A DNA stretch of 64,000 nt from Flaviaesturariibacter aridisoli (GTDB lineage Bacteria; Bacteroidota; Bacteroidia; Chitinophagales; Chitinophagaceae), in assembly GCF_004343705.1 (NCBI RefSeq), contig NZ_SKFH01000010.1, positions 62,001 to 126,000 on the forward strand. Reading direction: 5' to 3'. Both the position numbers and the translations under genes were made by a program. Below, one piece after another: positions 16,037 to 22,360 of this stretch. How positions within the stretch are numbered: position 1 is the first letter of the stretch; every line of letters begins with the position of its first letter. The notes under the pieces are model-generated. The model was not told where the DNA came from. It worked only from the letters and a program-made list of their open reading frames with translations, and searched no databases.

Positions 16037-16102
16037 CCACAAGAACCCTAAGAACCTTCAAAACCCTAAGAACCCTAAGAACCTTCAAAACCTTAAGAAC
16101 CC
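16037..16102 (-). repeat. GGTTCTTAGGG-type tandem repeat, outer right arm
   Basis: Units of CCCTAAGAACC and CTTCAAAACC on the plus strand, i.e. the inverted counterpart of 15717-15800. Confidence 0.8.
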
Positions 16103-16137
16103 AAAAAGAAAAGAGGCCCGAAGGCCTCTTTTCTTTT
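16103..16137. terminator. bidirectional terminator
   Basis: AAAAGAAAAGAGGCC, loop CGAA, GGCCTCTTTTCTTTT. It lies 14 bp downstream of the minus-strand 30-codon frame. Confidence 0.8.
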
Positions 16138-16150
16138 GATTCTTTTACGC

Positions 16151-16243
16151 TTATGCGCCGGTAGCGGACGTGCCGCTGGCGGCTTTCGCGCGGGCCGCGC
16201 GCTGGGTCACGGTCTGCCGGTATTCTTCCGTAAGTGCGTTCAT
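16151..16243 (-). CDS. possible 30-aa small protein or gene remnant
   Basis: ATG to TAA frame of 30 codons (MNALTEEYRQTVTQRAARAK, then an Ala/Ser/Gly tail). It has the GC-rich codon use of the host rather than that of the AT-rich genes next door. It is followed by a strong terminator, which supports transcription. It may be an intact microprotein or the part of an older gene left at the edge of the inserted kinase island. No family is recognised. Confidence 0.4.
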   Translation of the reverse strand: MNALTEEYRQTVTQRAARAKAASGTSATGA

Positions 16244-16277
16244 CTTCAATACGGTACCTTAGTCAAAATGAGCGGCG

Positions 16278-17099
16278 TTGAATGTATTGAAAACTGCAGT
16301 TTTTGAAGACTATATGGCCGGAGGCGGATCCACTAAGCCTTGGCAAATGCGCCTTGAAGATGCATCAGGTGAACAGATAGCTTATGTGGTAAAGATGTTC
16401 ACGCAGCGGCATGTAGACCAGACCCATGCGATTGGCAAAGAAGCCATCGGAAGTATTTTGGCCCGGGAGTTCGATTTGCCCGTCCCTGAATTCGGATTCG
16501 CCGATTTTACCCTAGAGTTTATTCGGCATGGCTTGAGCGAAGGATTGAGAAAAGAATTGAACTCGAAGGCGAAAGGATTGAAGTTCGCTTCGAGAATGGC
16601 TAGTGGCCGCCCCTTAGCTACGGCCGGATTGCCAACCCGCTTTTTGAAGGATTACGATATGGCGAAGGTCTATGCTTTCGATGTAATGATCTATAACGTA
16701 GATCGGACCTTTGATGGAAAACAAAACCTCCTGATCAATGACGAAGATTTCCTATTAATTGACCATGAACTCTGTCTTCCTTTCATAAACCAAGGTAACT
16801 TCCCATTTTTTCGACGTGTATTAGACAAACTAAACAATGGTGAAATCATCTTTCCCTTTCAAAGGCACCTATTTTACCCGTATCTGAAAGGGATGCGAAA
16901 AAGCCAGCGGAGCAACCCTTTTGATGAGTTTATAGTCTATCTTAATATTTTGGACCTAGCAAAAATCCAAGAGGCATGCCGTGCTTTGGGAGTACTTGGG
17001 ATAGCTGTTGGGGAACAGAAATTGCTGTTTGAATATCTTAGCGCATTGAAAAGAGAAAGTCATCAGTTCGGAAAACTGTTATTGGGAACGATATCATGA
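16278..17099 (+). CDS. HipA-like kinase family protein
   Basis: Protein of 273 aa of the HipA-related Ser/Thr kinase superfamily. Lys in YVVKMF (about 39) suits the ATP-binding lysine. The catalytic loop is NVDRTFDGKQNLL (Asp 142, Asn 150), and LIDHE (Asp 162) replaces the DFG-type metal ligand, so the active site looks intact. It is shorter than HipA (about 440 aa) and lacks the N-subdomain-1. The start is a TTG, 15 bp after TACCTTAG. Base composition is clearly more AT-rich than neighbouring genes, indicating transfer. It overlaps the DUF3037 gene by 4 bp (ATGA), a tight two-gene cassette. Confidence 0.8.
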   Translation: MNVLKTAVFEDYMAGGGSTKPWQMRLEDASGEQIAYVVKMFTQRHVDQTHAIGKEAIGSILAREFDLPVPEFGFADFTLEFIRHGLSEGLRKELNSKAKGLKFASRMASGRPLATAGLPTRFLKDYDMAKVYAFDVMIYNVDRTFDGKQNLLINDEDFLLIDHELCLPFINQGNFPFFRRVLDKLNNGEIIFPFQRHLFYPYLKGMRKSQRSNPFDEFIVYLNILDLAKIQEACRALGVLGIAVGEQKLLFEYLSALKRESHQFGKLLLGTIS

Positions 17100-17959
17100 C
17101 AACAAATATCTACACATATAGCCTATTGCAATACCGCCACTCTCAAGCTCTTGGCGAGGTTTTGAACGTAGGTTTACTTGTTTATTTCCCAGTTTCGAAC
17201 AAATTACATTTTCTCCATCCAGATCGTCTTGCACGCTTACGCTTGGCATACTTAGATGTTCCGGAAAAAACGATCCGAGCGTACTTCCAGAAATTTAATG
17301 CAGTTATAGAACGATATAACAAGTCGGTGGACTTATTCGAAATAAAAGCGGATAATTTAGATGCTTTCATTAAAACGCAATTATTGCCAGAGGACGCAAG
17401 TTCTTTGCAATTTGGCGCTTACAGAACTGGTCTCTTTTATTCTGGATCACCTGAAAAAATACTAACTCAACTTTATAACCTATACTTCATATTCTTTTCT
17501 GATAAAGTTCAAAGCAAACAGAGGCTCGACGATCAATATTTGTTACGCCAATACAAGCAGCTTCTTAAAAATATTGAAAGTGAGTTAGGAGTTTCTGAAA
17601 CCGACAAGTTGAAATTCGACGTTGTTATACCTGCAAACGATAGTTTCAAATTTCGTTTTGACGTCGGTTGGCACAAAGACGACTTTCACTTGGTAAAGCC
17701 TTTAAGTTTCGATTTAAACAGCCGAGAAAGCGTGCAGGCGAAGGCATTACAGTATTTTGGACAGTTCACTGGTTTGGAGCATATTGCTGATAGAAACAAT
17801 TACCAGTTTGACCTTTTGATTGCACCGCCCTCTGATAAAGCGCTTTTTAAAATATTCGATGCTTCCATCAAATTATTAGAGGAGCCTAAACATGTCCAAT
17901 TGATTGAACAAAAAGATTTGCAATCATACTCTCTTCAAACGATTTCAGCGATCGCTTAA
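17096..17959 (+). CDS. DUF3037 family protein, partner of the HipA-like kinase
   Basis: Protein of 287 aa whose N-terminal 110 residues match DUF3037 (YSLLQYRHSQALGEVLNVGL, with PDRLARLRLAY further on). The C-terminal half (from about residue 130) is charged and unassigned. DUF3037 genes are commonly found as partners of HipA-like kinases, and the 4-bp overlap here shows co-translation. The function is unknown; a substrate or antidote role in a toxin-antitoxin or defence module is only inferred. Like the kinase gene it is AT-rich. The host-like GC content resumes with the next gene 21 bp downstream. Confidence 0.75.
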   Translation: MTTNIYTYSLLQYRHSQALGEVLNVGLLVYFPVSNKLHFLHPDRLARLRLAYLDVPEKTIRAYFQKFNAVIERYNKSVDLFEIKADNLDAFIKTQLLPEDASSLQFGAYRTGLFYSGSPEKILTQLYNLYFIFFSDKVQSKQRLDDQYLLRQYKQLLKNIESELGVSETDKLKFDVVIPANDSFKFRFDVGWHKDDFHLVKPLSFDLNSRESVQAKALQYFGQFTGLEHIADRNNYQFDLLIAPPSDKALFKIFDASIKLLEEPKHVQLIEQKDLQSYSLQTISAIA

Positions 17960-17980
17960 TCCGTATCAAACAGATTTTCA

Positions 17981-18649
17981 ATGCTGGAACCCCAAACCCT
18001 AAAGTACTTAAGCGCCCTCAAAAAGAACAACAACAAGGAATGGTTCGATACGCACCGCACGGCCTACGAGGCGGCGCGGATCGACTTTTCCAATTTCATC
18101 CAGCTCGTGATCGACGCGCTGGCCAAGCACGATCCGGCCATCACGGGGCAGTCGGCGCGGGGCTGCCTGTTCCGCATCAACCGCGACATCCGCTTTTCGC
18201 ACGACAAGACCCCCTACAAGAGCAACTTCGGGGCTTCCATCAAGCGGGGTGGCCGCAAGAGCGGCTTCGCGGGCTACTACTTTCACCTCGAGCCCGGCAA
18301 CCACTCTTTCATCGGCGGCGGCCTCTGGATGCCCGAAGCGCCGCGGCTCAAGGCGATGCGCCAGGAGATCGATTACAACTGGAGCGAGTTTGCTGGGATC
18401 CTCGCCGCCAGGCCGTTCAAAAAGACCTTTACCGACCTCTACCAGGGCAACGACCAGCGGCTCAGCACGATGCCCAAGGGGTATGAAAAAGACAACCCCG
18501 CGGCTACGTACCTGAAGCTCAAAAGCTTCATCGCCGAAACGACCGTGACGGATGAAGAGCTGACCAAAGCATCGCTGCACAAGAAGACCGTGGAGGCTTT
18601 TGTTGCGCTGAAGCCGCTGCTGGATTTTATCAATAGAGGGCTGGAGTAA
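17981..18649 (+). CDS. DUF2461 family protein (TIGR02453)
   Basis: Protein of 222 aa covering the whole DUF2461 domain: TLKYLSALKKNNNKEWFDTH at the N-terminus, then RINRDIRFSHDKTPYKSNFG and GYYFHLEPGNHSFIGGGLW. The biochemical role of the family is unknown; it is widespread in Bacteroidota and fungi. Codon use is GC-rich, so it does not belong to the preceding kinase island although it is only 21 bp downstream and could be co-transcribed. GC-rich repeats follow the stop. Confidence 0.85.
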   Translation: MLEPQTLKYLSALKKNNNKEWFDTHRTAYEAARIDFSNFIQLVIDALAKHDPAITGQSARGCLFRINRDIRFSHDKTPYKSNFGASIKRGGRKSGFAGYYFHLEPGNHSFIGGGLWMPEAPRLKAMRQEIDYNWSEFAGILAARPFKKTFTDLYQGNDQRLSTMPKGYEKDNPAATYLKLKSFIAETTVTDEELTKASLHKKTVEAFVALKPLLDFINRGLE

Positions 18650-18667
18650 GCCGCAAGCGGCCGGGGG

Positions 18668-18704
18668 TTTCACGCGGCGGCGCGGCGGCGGGCGACGCGG
18701 CGGC
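18668..18704 (+). repeat. TTTCACGCGGCGGCG repeat, copy 1
   Basis: TTTCACGCGGCGGCGCGGCG, a 4-base spacer, then GCGACGCGGC. It matches the reverse complement of 19322-19355 with only the 4-base centre differing, so the two flank the GxxExxY gene as inverted repeats. Confidence 0.75.
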
Positions 18705-18773
18705 TTGGCAGGCTGTGCGCAGCGTACCATCCGGCCTGTTAATCGCACCCCGTCGGCCAGAGCAGGCGAGGCG

Positions 18774-18801
18774 TTCACGCGGCGAAAGGCGACGCAGCGG
18801 C
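18774..18801 (+). repeat. TTCACGCGGCGAAAGGCG repeat, copy 2 (short)
   Basis: Shorter version (TTCACGCGGCGAAAGGCGACG followed by CAGCGGC), in the same orientation as copy 1 and about 100 bp before the GxxExxY start. Confidence 0.7.
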
Positions 18802-18897
18802 TTGACACATTTTTTTATGATGGGAAAAACAACAGAAAAACGTGTTGGTTTTCACCTTGGCGCGTCGGCAGTTGGTTGCAGTTTGCAGCAAAAAACA

Positions 18898-19287
18898 ATG
18901 ACGAAGCCACTTACTGAAAACGAACTGGTTGACATCATCCTGGACTGTTCGTTTAAGATCCATCGGCAGTTAGGTCCCGGTCTTTTAGAAAGCGTTTATG
19001 AAGAGATCCTGGCCTATGAGCTGAGGAAACAGGGTTTGTTCGTGGAGCGACAAAAGCAGGTTGGGCTCCGCTGGGAAGAATTGTTCATCCCGCGCGCCTA
19101 CCGGGCTGACCTGATCGTAAATCATACGGTGCTGGTGGAATTGAAGTCAGTCGCCGAACTACCCAAGGATTACTACAAAGTGGTCATGACCTACCTGCGC
19201 CTGAGCCAGCTGAAACTGGGCTTACTGATCAACTTCAACGCTCCCTATCTAAAAGACGGCATCCGCCGCATCGCCAACAATCTATAA
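18898..19287 (+). CDS. GxxExxY family protein
   Basis: Protein of 129 aa matching the GxxExxY family: IHRQLGPGLLESVYEEILAY, then VGLRWEELFIPRAYRADLIV and LVELKSVAELPKDYYKVVMTYL. The D...VELK pattern is that of a PD-(D/E)XK nuclease fold, so a nuclease role is plausible, but the function of the family is unproven. The ATG at 18898 was chosen because upstream in-frame sequence has no protein character. The gene is flanked by GC-rich inverted repeats, and this family tends to be patchily distributed. Confidence 0.85.
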   Translation: MTKPLTENELVDIILDCSFKIHRQLGPGLLESVYEEILAYELRKQGLFVERQKQVGLRWEELFIPRAYRADLIVNHTVLVELKSVAELPKDYYKVVMTYLRLSQLKLGLLINFNAPYLKDGIRRIANNL

Positions 19288-19321
19288 AGACAGCACAGCG
19301 TCTCCCACCATGAAAGACCTC

Positions 19322-19355
19322 GCCGCGTCGCCTTTCGCCGCGCCGCCGCGTGAAA
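19322..19355 (-). repeat. TTTCACGCGGCGGCG repeat, copy 3 (inverted)
   Basis: Reverse complement reads TTTCACGCGGCGGCGCGGCG, AAAG, GCGACGCGGC. It is the right-hand partner of 18668-18704. Confidence 0.75.
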
Positions 19356-19434
19356 CCGCCCTCGCGCCTGCGCGGCCTGAACCCCATTCAACTCTTTTGC
19401 ACGCCGTTTGTTTCCCTATCTACAAACGAACGCT

Positions 19435-20277
19435 ATGTCTAAAGTCTGGTTCATCACCGGCGCCTCCAGCGGGTTGGGTGCCGCCCTGGCTGCCGCTGTG
19501 CTCGAACGCGGCGATGCGGTGGTCGCCACCTTCCGCAAGCCGGCGCAGGCCGAAGCCTTTACGCGGCAGGAGCCGGGGCGCACGGCCGGCGTGCTGCTCG
19601 ACCTGAACGACCAAGCCTCCATTCCCGCCGCGGTACAGGAAGCCATCGATCACTTCGGGCACATCGACGTGCTGGTGAACAATGCCGGCTACGGCAGCAT
19701 CGGTGCCATCGAGGAATTCACCATGGAAGAGATCCGCGCGCAGTTCGAGACCAACTTTTTCGGTATGGTGGCCCTGACGAAAGAAGTGCTGCCGCTGCTG
19801 CGCCGGCAGGGGAGCGGCCACATCCTGCAGCTGTCGTCGGCGGCCGGCATCAAGGCCACGGCCGGCTTCGGGATATACAATGCCAGCAAGTTCGCGCTCG
19901 AGGGCTTCAGTGAGGCCCTGGCGCAGGAAGTGGCGCCCTTCGGCATCCGCGTCGTCATCGTGGAGCCGGGCCCCTTCCGCACCCGGTTTGCCGGCACCTC
20001 CGTGCAGCTGGCCCAAACGCGCCTCGACGAATACAAGACCACGCCGGTAGCCCAGATGTACCACTACATCCAGCACGTCAACGGGCGGCAGGAAGGCGAC
20101 CCGGTGAAGGCCGCCCGCATCCTCGTCGATTATGTACACAACGGCAACACCCCCCTGCGTCTACCCCTGGGCAAGCATCCCATCGACGTCATCAAGGCGA
20201 AGCTCCGATCCGTGCAACAGGACCTCGAAGCCAATGAGGGCCTGGCGAAGAAAGCAGTGTTCGGGGAAGGTTCTTAA
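19435..20277 (+). CDS. short-chain dehydrogenase/reductase
   Basis: Protein of 280 aa of the classical SDR family, an NAD(P)-dependent oxidoreductase. Seen are the cofactor motif TGASSGLG (8-15), NNAG, the catalytic Ser in LSSAAG, and YNASK for Tyr and Lys. The Arg in TFRKPAQAEA after beta-2 suggests NADP preference. The C-terminal KHPIDVIKAKL extension resembles SDRs acting on small carbonyls; the substrate is not predictable. The stop codon lies inside a GGTTCTTAAGG repeat. Confidence 0.88.
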   Translation: MSKVWFITGASSGLGAALAAAVLERGDAVVATFRKPAQAEAFTRQEPGRTAGVLLDLNDQASIPAAVQEAIDHFGHIDVLVNNAGYGSIGAIEEFTMEEIRAQFETNFFGMVALTKEVLPLLRRQGSGHILQLSSAAGIKATAGFGIYNASKFALEGFSEALAQEVAPFGIRVVIVEPGPFRTRFAGTSVQLAQTRLDEYKTTPVAQMYHYIQHVNGRQEGDPVKAARILVDYVHNGNTPLRLPLGKHPIDVIKAKLRSVQQDLEANEGLAKKAVFGEGS

Positions 20278-20309
20278 GGTTCTTAAGGTTTTTAGGGTTC
20301 TTCGGGTTG
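20269..20309 (+). repeat. GGTTCTTAAGG tandem repeat
   Basis: Units GGTTCTTAAGGTTCTTAAGG followed by TTTTTAGGGTTC. The TAA of the SDR gene is part of the first unit. An inverted counterpart lies at 20821-20867, and the two flank the four-helix-bundle gene. Confidence 0.85.
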
Positions 20310-20409
20310 TGGGAACCTTCGGAATTTCCGGTGAAAAAAACAGACAGGGGCGGGAAAAATCCCATGTTGGATCAAGTTGGCGATCGTACGAGCTTGAATA
20401 GATTTGACG

Positions 20410-20799
20410 ATGCCTACTTTCAAACGTTTTGAAGAGATCATTGCCTGGCAATTGGCCAGGGAGCTTTGTAAGGAAATATACCGCATCAGCCAAGAGACCG
20501 GGCTTTGCAGGGATTTCAAATTGCGCGACCAGATTAACGCATCTTCAGGGTCAATCATGGATAATATTGCCGAAGGCCATGGCCGCGGCGGAAATAAAGA
20601 GTTTATTCAATTCCTGGAAGTCGCCCACGCATCGGGTGCAGAAACACAGTCGCAGCTGTACCGTTTACTGGATAAAGATTATATCCAGAAGGACGAATTC
20701 GACCGCCTGTACCAACTTGCCGGGCGCGCGAAAAAAGCGATCATCGAACTGATCAAATATTTAAGCGGAAGCGACCTGCGGGGTCCCAGGTTCAAGTAA
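20410..20799 (+). CDS. four-helix-bundle protein (S23/IVS type, TIGR02436)
   Basis: Protein of 129 aa of the small four-helix-bundle family first found in intervening sequences of 23S rRNA genes. The pattern is typical: FKRFEEIIAWQLARELCKEI, then LRDQINASSGSIMDNIAEGH, GRGGNKEFIQFLEVAHASGA and a C-terminal helix. The family's role is unknown. Here it lies at an ordinary locus, somewhat AT-richer than its neighbours and bracketed by inverted GGTTTTTAGGG-type repeats. The ATG is preferred over a TTG two codons earlier. Confidence 0.85.
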   Translation: MPTFKRFEEIIAWQLARELCKEIYRISQETGLCRDFKLRDQINASSGSIMDNIAEGHGRGGNKEFIQFLEVAHASGAETQSQLYRLLDKDYIQKDEFDRLYQLAGRAKKAIIELIKYLSGSDLRGPRFK

Positions 20800-20820
20800 C
20801 CCTGCGCCCCGCCCTCCACA

Positions 20821-20867
20821 AAAACCTTCAAAACCCTAAAAACCCTAAAAACCCTAAAAACCTTTCC
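20821..20867 (-). repeat. GGGTTTTTA tandem repeat at the asd stop
   Basis: On the minus strand: GGTTTTTAGGG repeated three times, then GGGTTTTGAAGG. The asd TAG stop is inside the first unit. Confidence 0.85.
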
Positions 20868-21855
20868 CAAGAAGGTTGTTCGCTAAAAGATACTCCGCAA
20901 TCTGCACCGCGTTGGTGGCCGCGCCCTTCCGGAGGTTGTCGGATACGATCCACATATTGACGGTGTTGGGCTGCGTTTCATCGCGGCGGATGCGGCCCAC
21001 GAAGACCTCGTCTTTTTCATGCGCCCACAGCGGCATCGGGTAGAGCTGCTGCGCGGGATCGTCCTGCACCACCACGCCGGGCGCCTGTGAAAGCAGGTCC
21101 CGTAGTTCTACAAGGTCGTACTCGTTCTCGAACTCGATGTTGACGCTCTCGCTGTGGCCGCCGACCGTAGGAATACGGACCGTGGTGGCCGTCACGCGGA
21201 TGGAGTCGTCGCCCATGATCTTCTTCGTTTCATTGACCATCTTCATTTCCTCTTTCGTGTAGCCGTTGTCCATAAAGACGTCGATCTGCGGCAGCGCGTT
21301 GAGGTCGATGGGATACTTGTACGCCATGGGGCCTTCCTTGCCGGCGCGCTCGTTCATCAGCTGGTCTACGGCCGCCTTGCCGGTGCCGGTCACGCTCTGG
21401 TAGGTGCTCACCACCACGCGCTTGATGCGGTATTTGTCGTGGAGCGGCTTCAGGGCCACCACCATCTGGATGGTGGAGCAGTTGGGGTTGGCGATGATCT
21501 TGTCGCCGGCCTTCAGCACCGAGGCGTTCACCTCGGGCACCACCAGCGGGCGGGCGGGATCCATACGCCAGGCCGAGGAGTTGTCGATGACGGTGATGCC
21601 GGCCTCCGCAAAGCGCGGCGCCCATTCCTTAGAGGTATCACCGCCGGCGGAAAACAGCGCCAGCTGGGGGCGCGCGTCGATCGCGTCCTGCATCGACACT
21701 ACCTTGAAGGGCTTTCCTTTAAAGGTGATCTCCTTGCCGATCGAGCGCTCGGAAGCCACCGGCAGCAATTCGGTTACGGGAAAATTCCGCTCTTCCAGCA
21801 CTTGCAACATCTTGGTGCCTACCAGCCCGGTGGCGCCTACCACGGCGATCTTCAT
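20854..21855 (-). CDS. asd: aspartate-semialdehyde dehydrogenase
   Basis: Protein of 333 aa catalysing the NADPH-dependent reduction of aspartyl phosphate to aspartate semialdehyde, the branch step to lysine/diaminopimelate, threonine and methionine. It has the N-terminal Rossmann motif GATGLVGTKM, the catalytic Cys 126 in NPNCSTIQM, the substrate-binding QSVTGTGKAA stretch and GGHSESVNIEF with the active-site His. The length is typical for the family. The ATG is unambiguous. It is monocistronic here. Confidence 0.96.
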   Translation of the reverse strand: MKIAVVGATGLVGTKMLQVLEERNFPVTELLPVASERSIGKEITFKGKPFKVVSMQDAIDARPQLALFSAGGDTSKEWAPRFAEAGITVIDNSSAWRMDPARPLVVPEVNASVLKAGDKIIANPNCSTIQMVVALKPLHDKYRIKRVVVSTYQSVTGTGKAAVDQLMNERAGKEGPMAYKYPIDLNALPQIDVFMDNGYTKEEMKMVNETKKIMGDDSIRVTATTVRIPTVGGHSESVNIEFENEYDLVELRDLLSQAPGVVVQDDPAQQLYPMPLWAHEKDEVFVGRIRRDETQPNTVNMWIVSDNLRKGAATNAVQIAEYLLANNLLGKGF

Positions 21856-22014
21856 GTTTCAGGGAGTTAAGGAGGCAAAGTTAATCCTTCGGCGGGCTCA
21901 GGGTGACAAAGGGTTTTTCCCTCCGCCATGGCGGGACAAGCTGCGAAGTGAAGAAGAAAAGAAGCGGTTTGCTAAGAATTGGTGAGACGTCAGCCGTGAG
22001 CGCTGCTCACCGTC

Positions 22015-22178
22015 CCGTCATTGCGAGAAGGGCAGCGTGAAGCGCTGACCGACGAAGCAATCTGCTTCATCCCCGGACCTGCTGCCCGGAAAGGCACCAG
22101 GTGGGGGCAGTGCCCGCAAGGTGGGGCAGATTGCTTCGGAGGCTTCCGCTTTCAGCGTCTGCCTCCTCGCAATGACGG
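22015..22178. repeat. CATTGCGAG palindromic element, copy 2
   Basis: The left end reads CCGTCATTGCGAG with GACGAAGCAATCTGC 30 bp further in. The right end mirrors it as GCAGATTGCTTCGGAGG and CCTCGCAATGACGG. The centre has smaller stems. It is related to the elements at 15833-16001 and 49226-49352. Confidence 0.8.
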
Positions 22179-22193
22179 ACCAGAGGGGGCCCT

Positions 22194-22238
22194 TCGCGGA
22201 ACGCCTTATTCTCTTTTTTCCTTCGCGGTTCCGACGCT
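22194..22238. repeat. GCGGAACRCCTTATTCTC dispersed repeat, copy 1
   Basis: About 40 bp nearly identical to 54593-54634 (GCGGAACGCCTTATTCTC and TTCGCGGTTCCGA). Confidence 0.6.
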
Positions 22239-22360
22239 TTCTCCTTTCTCCACCTTGTTATTCCCACCAGCTTTTCTTCAGGAAAATACCATCAATTCCG
22301 GTGGAAAAGCTCTTGTTATTGTCCTCCCGCCCGCCGCACTTTTACAGCAACCGAAACACC

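Larger units (their letters stand above)
21856..22360. other. intergenic region with palindromic element
   Basis: No gene is seen. Most of it is the CATTGCGAG-type element at 22015-22178, followed by a short dispersed repeat at 22194-22238. A TTTACAGC stretch before 22361 may hold the promoter of the next gene. Confidence 0.6.
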
